Shown: in pieces, positions 28,306 through 36,606 of the stretch | Layout: each line of letters begins with the position of its first letter | Position numbering within the stretch: position 1 is the stretch's first letter | Source of the DNA: Slackia heliotrinireducens DSM 20476 | Lineage (GTDB): Bacteria; Actinomycetota; Coriobacteriia; Coriobacteriales; Eggerthellaceae | Reading direction: 5' to 3' | Assembly (NCBI RefSeq): GCF_000023885.1 | Contig: NC_013165.1 | Coordinates: 1,798,001-1,862,000, forward strand | Length of the DNA stretch: 64,000 nucleotides | Translations under genes and position numbers: made by a program | The notes under the pieces: generated by a model | Told to the model about the DNA's origin: nothing | Databases searched by the model: none | The model's input: only the letters and a program-made list of their open reading frames with translations

Positions 28306-30417
28306 TTAAGAAGCGCTTCCGCCAGCCTTGCTGATGATTTCTTCCTGAACGCTCTTCGGCACAGGCTCGTAAGAGTCGAACTGCATGGTGTACACAGCAC
28401 GGCCCTGAGTGCCGGAACGCAGGTCGGTGGCGTAGCCGAACATGTTGCTCAGCGGAACCTTGGCGCTGATGCAGACGGCGTTGCCACGCTGCTCCTGGCC
28501 CTGGATCAGGCCACGGCGGCTCGGGATGTCGCCCATGACGAAGCCGATGTACTCTTCGGGGGTCTCGACCTCGACAGCCATGACCGGCTCGAGGATGACC
28601 GGCTGGCCCTTGCGCAGAGCGGCCTTGATGGCCATGGAGCCGGCAACCTTGAAGGCGGCTTCGGAGGAGTCGACGTCATGGTAAGAACCGTCGATGAGCT
28701 CGACGCGGACGTCCTCGACCGGGAAGCCGGCCAGAACGCCGGACTCCAGAGCCTCCTGGATGCCCTTATCGATGGACGGGATGTACTCCTTGGGCACAAC
28801 GCCGCCGACGATCTTGTTCTCGAACTTGTAGCCCTCGCCAGGCTCGGCAGGGTACATGTTGATGACGCAGTCGCCGTACTGGCCGCGGCCGCCGGACTGG
28901 CGGACGAACTTGCCCTGAACGTTGAGAGCAGGCACGGTGGCCTTCTCGCGGTAGGCAACCTGCGGTTTGCCGACGTTAGCCTCGACCTTGAACTCGCGGA
29001 GCAGACGGTCGACGATGATCTCCAGGTGCAGCTCGCCCATGCCGGCGATGATGGTCTGGCCGGTCTCATGGTTGGTGGACACGCGGAACGTCGGGTCCTC
29101 TTCGGCGAGCTTCTGAAGGGCGATGCCCATCTTGTCCTGCTCAGCCTTGGTCTTGGGCTCGATGGCGATGTCGATAACCGGGTCGGCGAACTCCATGGAC
29201 TCCAGGATGATGGGTGCGTTCTCGGCGCACAGCGTGTCACCCGTGGTGGTGTTCTTCAGACCGACGGCGGCGACGATGTCACCGGCGGCGCAGTAGTCGC
29301 GGTCGATACGCTCGTTGGCGTTCATCTCCAGGATGCGGCCGATGCGCTCCTTCTTGTCCTTCGTGGAGTTCAGGACGTAAGAGCCAGCTTCGACCTTGCC
29401 GGAGTACACGCGGAAGTAGGTCAGCTTGCCGACGTAGGGGTCGGTCATGATCTTGAATGCCAAGGCTGCGAAGGGAGCCTTCTCGTCGGAGGGGCGCTCG
29501 CCTTCCTCGTCCTTGCCGGGGATGGTGCCCTTGATGGCGGGCACGTCGACCGGGCTGGGCAGGTAGTCGCACACTGCGTCGAGCAGTTCCTGGACGCCCT
29601 TGTTCTTGTAGGAAGAACCGACGAAAACAGGGTTCAGCTCGCAGGCGATGGTGCCCTTGCGGATGGCGTTCTTGAGCTCCTCGACGGTGAACTCCTCGTC
29701 CATCAGGACCTTCTCCATGAGGTCGTCGTCGAAGTCGGCGGCGGCGTCAACGAGGATCTGGCGGTACTCCTGAGCCTGCTCGACGAACTCGGCAGGAATC
29801 TCAGGCAGCTGCTCGGGATAGGTCATGCCCTTATCGTCAGCCTTGAAGTCCCAGGCGGTCATGGTAACCAGGTCCACCAGGCCCCAGAAGTTGTCCTCTG
29901 CGCCCATGGGGATCTGGGCGGCGACTGCGGGGGCGTCCAGACGGGTCTTCATGGTGTCGATAGCATGGAAGAAGTCGGAACCGACGCGGTCGTACTTGTT
30001 GATGTAGGCGATGCGGGGAACGCCGTAACGATGAGCCTGGCGCCAAACGGTTTCGGACTGGGGCTGAACGCCGGCGACAGCGTCGAAGACGGCGACGGCG
30101 CCGTCAAGAACGCGCAGGGAGCGCTCGACCTCGGCCGTGAAGTCCACGTGGCCCGGGGTGTCGATGATCTGGATGCGGTGCTCGACGCCATCCTTCTCCC
30201 AGAAGGTGGTGGTAGCGGCGGACGTAATGGTTACGCCGCGCTCCTGCTCCTGGACCATCCAGTCCATGGTTGCAGCGCCCTCATGCACCTCACCGATCTT
30301 ATGGGTCTTGCCGGTGTAATACAGAATACGCTCGGTGGTCGTCGTCTTGCCCGCGTCGATGTGGGCCATGATGCCGATGTTGCGCGTATTCTTGAGGGAT
30401 GTTTTCTTATCTGCCAT
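28306..30417 (-). CDS. fusA: translation elongation factor G
   Basis: GTPase that moves the ribosome along mRNA. The 703-residue protein has G1 [10 protein letters not shown]3 D-T-P-G-H-V-D and G4 N-K-Y-D; this last departs from the common N-K-M-D. Domains II-V follow at normal length. It lies 18 bases after rpsG. The 987-residue open frame on the opposite strand is a shadow. Confidence 0.97.
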   Translation of the reverse strand: MADKKTSLKNTRNIGIMAHIDAGKTTTTERILYYTGKTHKIGEVHEGAATMDWMVQEQERGVTITSAATTTFWEKDGVEHRIQIIDTPGHVDFTAEVERSLRVLDGAVAVFDAVAGVQPQSETVWRQAHRYGVPRIAYINKYDRVGSDFFHAIDTMKTRLDAPAVAAQIPMGAEDNFWGLVDLVTMTAWDFKADDKGMTYPEQLPEIPAEFVEQAQEYRQILVDAAADFDDDLMEKVLMDEEFTVEELKNAIRKGTIACELNPVFVGSSYKNKGVQELLDAVCDYLPSPVDVPAIKGTIPGKDEEGERPSDEKAPFAALAFKIMTDPYVGKLTYFRVYSGKVEAGSYVLNSTKDKKERIGRILEMNANERIDRDYCAAGDIVAAVGLKNTTTGDTLCAENAPIILESMEFADPVIDIAIEPKTKAEQDKMGIALQKLAEEDPTFRVSTNHETGQTIIAGMGELHLEIIVDRLLREFKVEANVGKPQVAYREKATVPALNVQGKFVRQSGGRGQYGDCVINMYPAEPGEGYKFENKIVGGVVPKEYIPSIDKGIQEALESGVLAGFPVEDVRVELIDGSYHDVDSSEAAFKVAGSMAIKAALRKGQPVILEPVMAVEVETPEEYIGFVMGDIPSRRGLIQGQEQRGNAVCISAKVPLSNMFGYATDLRSGTQGRAVYTMQFDSYEPVPKSVQEEIISKAGGSAS

Positions 30418-30435
30418 ATTGATAGCCCTCTACTA

Positions 30436-30906
30436 CTAGAAACGATAGTGCGAGAACGCACGGTTGGATTCGGCCATCTTGTAGAGATCCTCGCGACGCT
30501 TCACGGAAGCACCGGTGTTCTCAGAGGCGTCGATGATCTCCTGAGCAAGGCGCTGAGCCATGGTGTGCTCCTTGCGCTTGCGGGAGAAGTCGACGAGCCA
30601 GCGGATGGCCAGGGTGGTGGCACGACGGGGTGCGACCTCCATGGGGACCTGATAGGTAGCGCCACCGATACGCTTGGGCTTGACCTCCAGCGTGGGGCGA
30701 ACGTTGTCCATGGCCTTCTTGAAGACGGTCAGCGGATCCTGGCCGGTCTTTTCGGCGACGATGTCAAACGCACCATAGACAATGCCTTCTGCGACGGACT
30801 TCTTGCCGTCCAGGAGGACCTTATTGATCAGCTGCGTGACCAAACGATTGTTGTACCTTGCATCCGGCTGCACTTCGCGGCGGGTTGCTGCTGCACGACG
30901 CGGCAT
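30436..30906 (-). CDS. rpsG: 30S ribosomal protein S7
   Basis: A 156-residue S7, the usual length, starting M-P-R-R-A-A-A. It nucleates assembly of the 30S head. Its ribosome site (AAGGAG) lies inside a short upstream ORF that ends one base before the ATG. Confidence 0.97.
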   Translation of the reverse strand: MPRRAAATRREVQPDARYNNRLVTQLINKVLLDGKKSVAEGIVYGAFDIVAEKTGQDPLTVFKKAMDNVRPTLEVKPKRIGGATYQVPMEVAPRRATTLAIRWLVDFSRKRKEHTMAQRLAQEIIDASENTGASVKRREDLYKMAESNRAFSHYRF

Positions 30907-30907
30907 A

Positions 30908-30961
30908 TTATTGCTCCTTCATGTTCTGTGCGTGCTTCGGGACGTACATGTTTTCGTCCAT
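30908..30961 (-). CDS. possible 17-residue ORF between rpsL and rpsG
   Basis: An ATG with AAAGGA seven bases upstream opens a 17-codon frame, [17 protein letters not shown], whose TAA ends one base before the rpsG ATG. Its last codons contain the AAGGAG used by rpsG. The layout is that of a translational coupling leader. It could also be chance; no family is recognised. Confidence 0.4.
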   Translation of the reverse strand: MDENMYVPKHAQNMKEQ

Positions 30962-31001
30962 TAGGCTTTCCTTTAAAGCCCGCACGGCTTAATCCTACTT
31001 A

Positions 31002-31373
31002 CTACTTGGGGCGCTTCGCACCGTAACGGCTGCGGGCCTGCTTGCGACCATCAACGGGCGTGCAGTCGAGAGCTGCACGGATGATCTTGTAACGAACGCC
31101 GGGGAGGTCCTTAACACGACCGCCACGGATGAGCACCATGGAGTGCTCCTGAAGTTTGTGGCCTTCACCGGGGATGTACGCGGTGACTTCCATGCCGTTG
31201 ACCAGACGGACACGTGCGACCTTGCGCAGTGCCGAGTTCGGCTTTTTAGGGGTGGTGGTGTACACACGAGTGCACACGCCACGCTTCTGGGGGTTACCCT
31301 TGAGCGCCGGGGTCTTCCTTTTGTCGACCTGCTTGGCGCGGCCCTTGCGGACCAGCTGGTTAATGGTAGGCAA
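31002..31373 (-). CDS. rpsL: 30S ribosomal protein S12
   Basis: A 123-residue S12, with the normal M-P-T-I-N-Q-L start and the K-K-P-N-S-A-L-R-K segment where streptomycin-resistance changes occur; the usual lysine is present. The start codon is TTG, with AAGGAG seven bases upstream, which is unusual for such a highly expressed gene. It heads the ribosomal operon. Confidence 0.96.
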   Translation of the reverse strand: MPTINQLVRKGRAKQVDKRKTPALKGNPQKRGVCTRVYTTTPKKPNSALRKVARVRLVNGMEVTAYIPGEGHKLQEHSMVLIRGGRVKDLPGVRYKIIRAALDCTPVDGRKQARSRYGAKRPK

Positions 31374-31514
31374 AGTTCTTCTCCTTCTTTCGCCTATTTC
31401 CTACGTCGGCCTGCCCGGTTCGCCGTGACATCAAGGGCTCACCTGGCATGACCTTGTGTTTTCCACGCAGCTGAAGCGCACGAAAACAAGCGCCCCCTCG
31501 GGACGCGAAGTGGT

Positions 31515-31543
31515 ACTTTACCAGCCCTGACGTGGGGTGTCAA
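31515..31543 (-). promoter_or_regulatory. main promoter of the rpsL operon
   Basis: On the minus strand, TTGACA (31543-31538), a 17-base spacer and TAAAGT (31520-31515). This is the best promoter in the window. It would give a leader of about 135 nt before rpsL. The rest of the 386-base gap (31374-31759) holds only this leader, about 170 bases with no recognised signal, and the uspA terminator. Confidence 0.85.
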
Positions 31544-31713
31544 ACGCCACGCGTCCGGGTGTATCCATACTCTCCATATTTCGTTTTCCCAGTTCAGATG
31601 GGTATTCGTAAGAACCGTGCGCATGAATGCACACACTTTGCCGACATTTCAGGAAAAAAGTTTCGAGAAAGAGGGGGCATAATGCAGGCGCCTGGCCTGC
31701 AAGCCTGCTAAAA

Positions 31714-31752
31714 CATGAAGGGCCCGCCCCTTTTGCGGGCAGGCCCTTCATG
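31714..31752 (-). terminator. terminator of the universal stress protein gene
   Basis: Long hairpin with an 11-bp perfect outer stem (CATGAAGGGCC / GGCCCTTCATG) and a partly paired GC-rich inner part, followed on the minus strand by TTTTAG. Confidence 0.88.
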
Positions 31753-31759
31753 TATAAAT

Positions 31760-32206
31760 CTACTTGATGATGAAGATGGGGCAATTTGCACCACGCAGCA
31801 CAGCAGTGCTGACGGAGCCGAACGCAGCGCGGACGGCGCCCAAGCCGCGGCAGCCCATAATGATGAGGTCAACATTGTGGCTGTCAACGTATTCGCAGAT
31901 CACCTGATCGGGTTTGCCGGTCATCTGGACCACGTTGAAGCGACCGTCGATGGGGCCGAACGTCTGCTCGATGTCCTTGATGAGCTCTTCGGAGACCTCG
32001 CCCTCTTCAAAGGTGCGCATGGGATCCTGGCCGAAGCCCGAGGCCTGCGCAGCCTGCAGGAACATGTATTTGGACGTATCGGATTCCTCGACGTTGAGCA
32101 CCGTGATCTTCGGATCGTACATGTTGATATAATCCAGCGCCGTAAACAGCGCCTTCTGGGAAAGATCCGAACCGTCGTAAGGCACCAGGATATGGTTGTA
32201 AATCAT
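31760..32206 (-). CDS. universal stress protein A family
   Basis: A 148-residue UspA-fold protein starting with I-L-V-P-Y-D-G-S. It has the ATP-binding signature G-x2-G-x9-G-S (G-C-R-G-L-G...F-G-S) near the C terminus, so it probably binds ATP. The ATG at 32206 is preceded by GGAGGAG. It stands alone with its own extended -10 and terminator. The stress it answers cannot be read. Confidence 0.9.
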   Translation of the reverse strand: MIYNHILVPYDGSDLSQKALFTALDYINMYDPKITVLNVEESDTSKYMFLQAAQASGFGQDPMRTFEEGEVSEELIKDIEQTFGPIDGRFNVVQMTGKPDQVICEYVDSHNVDLIIMGCRGLGAVRAAFGSVSTAVLRGANCPIFIIK

Positions 32207-32304
32207 TGGTCTTCTTCTCCTCCCTGTTGCTTGTCTCATTGACTTCACCACGTATTCCGGCTTCGACCGTCTGAATCGAAAGCCCCAAGCGTGGCTGCAC
32301 CTAC

Positions 32305-32310
32305 ATTATA
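32305..32310 (-). promoter_or_regulatory. -10 promoter of the universal stress protein gene
   Basis: A perfect TATAAT on the minus strand, directly preceded by TG, about 100 bases upstream of the start codon. No clear -35. Confidence 0.55.
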
Positions 32311-32342
32311 CAGGATGAATATCCCGCATGATACAGAACAGC

Positions 32343-33134
32343 TTACAGGTTGCGGGCCTTTTCGCAGGTCGCCTCAAGCCCTTCGATGACTGCCGAGCGG
32401 AACCCGGCCTTCTCCAACGCACGCAGGCCGGCTATGGTGGTGCCGCCAGGCGAGCAGACCGCATCCTTCAGCTCGGCAGGGTGCTTGCCAGACTCGATGA
32501 CCATCTTGGCAGAGCCCAGCACCGCCTGCGCGGCGTATTGGTAGGCCTGCGCGCGGGGCATGCCCTCGATAACCGCGGCGTCGGCCATAGCCTCGATGAA
32601 CATATATACATAGGCAGGAGAGCAGCCTGCGATGGCGGTTGCCGCGTCGATCAGATGCTCGGGGATGACCTGTGCGCGTCCGAACGATGTGACGAAATCC
32701 ATGACCGCCTGCTTGTCCGCTTCGGTGCAGGCGTCGTTGTAGACGACGGAGGTCATGCCCTCTCCCACCGCCGCTGGCGTGTTCGGCATGAGCCGCGTGA
32801 TGCGGGTGCACTTGGTTGCTTCAGCAAGATAGGCAAGGGTTTTGCCGGGGGCAAGCGACAGAAGAAGCGTATCGGGTCCCAGGGCTTCGGAAAGCCCTTC
32901 GAGCACCACGGCATACACCTGAGGCTTGATAGCCAGGACCAGCAGCTCGGACTGCGCGGCAACCGTGTTGTCGGTGGTCACGTTCACGCCGAACTCGGCC
33001 GCCACAGCATCGGCCTTCTCCTGAAGGGGTTCGGCCACGATGATGTCGGACGGGGCCACGTCGCCCTTGGACACGACGCCGCGCAGCATGGCGGAACCCA
33101 TGTTGCCGCAGCCGATGAAACCGATTTTATACAT
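32343..33134 (-). CDS. proC: pyrroline-5-carboxylate reductase
   Basis: Last step of proline synthesis: reduces pyrroline-5-carboxylate with NAD(P)H. The 263-residue protein has the Rossmann motif G-F-I-G-C-G-N-M-G, the M-P-N-T-P block and the C-terminal signature S-P-G-G-T-T-I-A-G-L. The ATG at 33134 has AAAGG seven bases upstream; two earlier starts in frame would add five residues. proA and proB are not in the window. Confidence 0.94.
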   Translation of the reverse strand: MYKIGFIGCGNMGSAMLRGVVSKGDVAPSDIIVAEPLQEKADAVAAEFGVNVTTDNTVAAQSELLVLAIKPQVYAVVLEGLSEALGPDTLLLSLAPGKTLAYLAEATKCTRITRLMPNTPAAVGEGMTSVVYNDACTEADKQAVMDFVTSFGRAQVIPEHLIDAATAIAGCSPAYVYMFIEAMADAAVIEGMPRAQAYQYAAQAVLGSAKMVIESGKHPAELKDAVCSPGGTTIAGLRALEKAGFRSAVIEGLEATCEKARNL

Positions 33135-33194
33135 ATGCATGCCTTTCACCTGTTCGAGCAGAACGATTGGGGCCGCCCTGCATCTTGAATGAAG

Positions 33195-33219
33195 ACAGCC
33201 ACGGCCAAGCCGTGGCTGT
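33195..33219 (-). terminator. hairpin after ppaC
   Basis: A perfect 10-bp stem (ACAGCCACGG / CCGTGGCTGT) with a 5-nt loop. The T-run after it on the minus strand is weak (CTTCATTC), so termination may be partial, with some read-through into proC. Confidence 0.6.
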
Positions 33220-33242
33220 TCGATTGTCTGTTCGGGAAGTGC

Positions 33243-34178
33243 TTAGGCGCCAAGGACCGCTGCCGCGATCTGCTTCTTGCGGGAGAGCACGCCGGGCATC
33301 CACACGCCGCCGGGCTGGCAGGTGATGTCGAAGATAGCGTCAACTGCGGCGGTGTTGCCTTCCACCAGCAGCTGCGTGCCTTCGGCCAGGATGTCGGTGG
33401 CCATGAGGATTGCGAACTCATAGCCCTTGGACTCGCACAGGCCCTTCATGTATTCGCGGATTTCGTCCTCGCGGTCGAGCACGGCCTTCAGGTCGACGGT
33501 CTCTCGCTGTGCGATGTAGACGACCTTGTCGCGGTACGCGAATTCCTTGGAGTCGGCGCCGACCAGCTTGTCGATGTCCATTTCGGACTCGCCGCCGCGC
33601 TTACGGAAGAGCTCCATGCCGAATTCGACAGGATCGACGCTCAGCAGCGTGGACAGGTAGGCCACCTGGTTGTGGTCGAAGGGCGTGGTGGTGGGCGACT
33701 TCAGGATGACCGTGTCGGTCAGGCAGGCGGACAGCAGGCACGCGGCGATGGGCTGCGGGATGGGCAGGTCCTCGGCGCGGAACAGACTGGTCACAATGCC
33801 TGCGGTGGAGCCGGTGGGACGGTTGGTGAACGGAATGGGAGCCGCGGTCACCATGCCGCCGATGCGATGGTGGTCGACGATTTCGACGATCTCGGCGTCC
33901 TCGATGCCGTCCACGGACTGGCGGACCTCGTTATGGTCGACCAGGGCCACCTTGTCGCCTTCGCCAACACGCTCGATGAGCTCGGGCTCCTCCACGCCGT
34001 AGCGTTCGAGGTTGAAGGCCGTTTCAACGGGCAGCGGGCCCAGGCGGACGGGCTTATAGACAGCATCGATGCCGTCGCGGGCGCAGATGGCGTTCTTGAA
34101 AGCAGCAAAGCCGATGGCGGCGGAAATAGCATCGTTGTCAGGGTTCTTGTGACCGACGACGTAAATGGTTTCAGTCAT
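33243..34178 (-). CDS. ppaC: manganese-dependent inorganic pyrophosphatase (family II)
   Basis: Splits pyrophosphate to phosphate. The 311-residue DHH-family protein has V-G-H-K-N-P-D-N-D-A at the N terminus, V-D-H-N and the V-D-H-H motif for two Mn2+ ions, and a C-terminal DHHA2 domain with S-R-K-K-Q. No regulatory CBS domains are inserted. AAAGGA precedes the ATG. Confidence 0.95.
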   Translation of the reverse strand: MTETIYVVGHKNPDNDAISAAIGFAAFKNAICARDGIDAVYKPVRLGPLPVETAFNLERYGVEEPELIERVGEGDKVALVDHNEVRQSVDGIEDAEIVEIVDHHRIGGMVTAAPIPFTNRPTGSTAGIVTSLFRAEDLPIPQPIAACLLSACLTDTVILKSPTTTPFDHNQVAYLSTLLSVDPVEFGMELFRKRGGESEMDIDKLVGADSKEFAYRDKVVYIAQRETVDLKAVLDREDEIREYMKGLCESKGYEFAILMATDILAEGTQLLVEGNTAAVDAIFDITCQPGGVWMPGVLSRKKQIAAAVLGA

Positions 34179-34217
34179 TGTGTTCCTTTCGTAATTGCCG
34201 TGAAATTACAATTGGCT

Positions 34218-34223
34218 AGTGTA
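34218..34223 (-). promoter_or_regulatory. extended -10 promoter of ppaC
   Basis: TGG followed by TACACT on the minus strand, 40 bases before the ppaC start, in the region between divergent ppaC and the serine deaminase gene. Confidence 0.45.
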
Positions 34224-34304
34224 CCATAGCCCTACTTGGAGACAGAACAACCTGGGCTCTTTTGCCCGTGAAACGCACACGTTGGATGTTTGGAGGCGAG
34301 CGTT

Positions 34305-35948
34305 TTGAAGGCACTGGGAATCCGCGACATCATCGGGCCCATTATGATCGGCCCCTCGAGCTCCCACACGGCAGGCGCGCTGCGCATCGCGTCGATGTGC
34401 CGGCGGCTCCTTTCTGCCGAACCCGCTCAGGTCACGTTCACCCTGTACGGAAGCTTCGCCCATACCAGCTTCGGCCACGGAACCGACCGCGCCTTGCTGG
34501 CGGGCCTTCTTGGCATGGCGGCCGACGACATCCGCATCCGCAACTCGTTTCAGATCGCCGAACAGGCGGGGCTGGCATTCGAATTCATTCCGAATGCCAC
34601 CGAACGTGTAAGCCACCCGAACACCGTCGACATCCATGTGGTGGACGTAGACGGCACCGTCATGGACGTCCGCGGCGAAAGCATCGGCGGCGGAGCTGCG
34701 GTCATCACCCGCATCAACGGCGTGGACGTCAGGCTGGACGGCGAATACCACAGCCTGGTCATCAGCCAGAAAGACGCCAAGGGCGTGCTGGCCTACATCG
34801 CCAACTGCCTGAACGTCTTCGGCATCAACATCGCCACCACCCGCATGTACCGCAAACGCAAGGGCGACGTGGCGTTCACCATCATGCAGACCGACGACGA
34901 GATTCCCGAGGCGGCCCGCGAAGCAATCTGCTGCAACCCGCTGATCTTCGACGCGCGCATCATCAAGAGCGACCTGATGTCCGACACCCGTGCACCCGTG
35001 CGCGCCGACGAGGCCGATACCATGCAGGGGTTCGGCGTCGGCATGGACCCGCATGACGCCGAGGTGCTTTTCGAACAGATCGACTTCGCATCGGCGGCCG
35101 ACCTGCTGGCGTACTGCAACGCCGAGAACCTTGCGTTGAGCGAAGCCATCTGCCGCCGCGAACGCTGCATCCTGGCATCCAACGGCATCGCCGTGGACGA
35201 CACGAAACATTACTTGCAGCACGCGCTTGCCGTCATGCGGGAATCCGTGACGACGGCCTTGGACGACCCCTCCCCCTCCATGGGCGGGCTTCTGGGCGGC
35301 GAGGCCCGCAAGCTGGCCGATTTCGACGGAGGAATCGGCGACTCGCTGCTGTCGACGGCCACCCGCTACGCCATGGCGGTGCTGGAGACCAACGCTTCCA
35401 TGGGACGCATCGTCGCCGCACCTACCGCAGGGTCTTCCGGCGTCGTGCCTGCCGTGCTCTTCTCATGCCAGGACCGATACGGATTCGACGACGAACAGGT
35501 CCGCGAGGCGTTGGCCTGCGCGGCTGCCGTCGGTTACATCATCACCCGAAACGCCACCGTGTCCGGAGCCGAAGGCGGCTGCCAGGCCGAGGTGGGAGCC
35601 GCATCCGCCATGGCCGCAGCCGCCGCCGTCCAGCTGTTCGGCGGCACGCCCGAGCAATGTCTGAACGCCGCAGGCAACGCGATCGTCGGCCTGATGGGTT
35701 TGGTATGCGACCCCGTAGCGGGCCTGGTGGAGGTCCCTTGTCAGAAACGCAACGCCACAGGCGCTGCAAACGCCCTGGTGAGCGCTCAAATCGCACTGGC
35801 AGGAATCGGCAACATGGTGGACTTCGACCAAACGGTCGAGGCCATGCACCGCGTAGGCAAGTCCCTTCCCTTCGAACTGCGGGAAAGCGCATTGGGTGGC
35901 CTTGCGAACACGCCCGCGGCCTGCGCGTACTGCGAGAGCAGACGGTAG
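34305..35948 (+). CDS. L-serine ammonia-lyase, fused beta and alpha domains
   Basis: Turns L-serine into pyruvate and ammonia with a 4Fe-4S cluster. The 547-residue protein fuses the SdaAB-like beta domain (G-P-S-S-S-H-T-A-G near the N terminus), an ACT-like segment (residues ~145-225) and the SdaAA-like alpha domain. The alpha domain has G-S-S-G-V-V-P, G-A-E-G-G-C-Q-A-E and the cluster cysteines in V-C-D-P-V-A-G-L-V-E-V-P-C. TTG at 34305 is chosen because GGAGG lies eight bases upstream; a TTG five codons earlier overlaps that site. Confidence 0.92.
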   Translation: MKALGIRDIIGPIMIGPSSSHTAGALRIASMCRRLLSAEPAQVTFTLYGSFAHTSFGHGTDRALLAGLLGMAADDIRIRNSFQIAEQAGLAFEFIPNATERVSHPNTVDIHVVDVDGTVMDVRGESIGGGAAVITRINGVDVRLDGEYHSLVISQKDAKGVLAYIANCLNVFGINIATTRMYRKRKGDVAFTIMQTDDEIPEAAREAICCNPLIFDARIIKSDLMSDTRAPVRADEADTMQGFGVGMDPHDAEVLFEQIDFASAADLLAYCNAENLALSEAICRRERCILASNGIAVDDTKHYLQHALAVMRESVTTALDDPSPSMGGLLGGEARKLADFDGGIGDSLLSTATRYAMAVLETNASMGRIVAAPTAGSSGVVPAVLFSCQDRYGFDDEQVREALACAAAVGYIITRNATVSGAEGGCQAEVGAASAMAAAAAVQLFGGTPEQCLNAAGNAIVGLMGLVCDPVAGLVEVPCQKRNATGAANALVSAQIALAGIGNMVDFDQTVEAMHRVGKSLPFELRESALGGLANTPAACAYCESRR

Positions 35949-35951
35949 CCT

Positions 35952-36581
35952 TTGGACCCCGAGCGCAGACAGACCGACCCGACGCTCTTCTTCCAGGTCG
36001 CAGCTCTCATCACGGAGCTTCTGGCGATCGCGGCGGTTGCCGCCTTCGACAAGCTGGCCTTGGGCGGCGAAGGCGGCATCCCCTTCGCATCAGGATACCA
36101 GGCGAACACCGTCGCCATTGTGAACTGCGTGCTCATCGCCGTCGGCGTGGGACCTGTCGCAACCGCAGCGTTCGACTTTCTGGACTCCCCCGACGATAAG
36201 GACGCATCCGTCAGTCGGGGTCGAGGCGGCAGACCGTTCGGAACCGGGGCCCTTCAAGCCTACGGCCTGCCCGCATTGGCGGCGCTTATCGAGGAGCTTC
36301 TGTACCGCGGCGCCGTCATGGGCCTGGTCGTCGACGTCATGAATCGGTTCGACCCGGGCATTTCTGCCACCTGCGCACTGGGCGTGAGCATGGCGGTGTT
36401 TTTGGCTGCCCACCCGCAGTACCGCACAGGATTATCTGTCGCCCAAGTCACCTTCTCGGGCATGGCGTTGGGCGTGCTGGCTCTGACCACGAACTCCGTG
36501 ATCGCACCTTTCCTTCTACACCTGGCCATGAACCTGTTCGCCGTGTTCTACGAACGCTGGCTGGCACCTTTGCACCGCTAG
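35952..36581 (+). CDS. CPBP family intramembrane metalloprotease
   Basis: A 209-residue membrane protein with about five hydrophobic segments. It has the three CPBP/Abi motifs: E-E-L-L-Y-R-G, F-L-A-A-H and the C-terminal L-H-L-A-M-N. Family members cleave prenylated or membrane proteins; in bacteria some give bacteriocin self-immunity. Its TTG start follows the serine deaminase stop by three bases and has no clear ribosome site, so it probably depends on coupling. The target is unknown. Confidence 0.82.
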   Translation: MDPERRQTDPTLFFQVAALITELLAIAAVAAFDKLALGGEGGIPFASGYQANTVAIVNCVLIAVGVGPVATAAFDFLDSPDDKDASVSRGRGGRPFGTGALQAYGLPALAALIEELLYRGAVMGLVVDVMNRFDPGISATCALGVSMAVFLAAHPQYRTGLSVAQVTFSGMALGVLALTTNSVIAPFLLHLAMNLFAVFYERWLAPLHR

Positions 36582-36606
36582 GCGGGTCGGGCGCGCCGGC
36601 TTCACG

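Noticed and set aside
28063-31026. 987-residue open frame on the plus strand
   Set aside because: It lies antisense to fusA, rpsG and rpsJ. GC-rich third positions of those genes keep the opposite frame open; no domain or ribosome site is seen.
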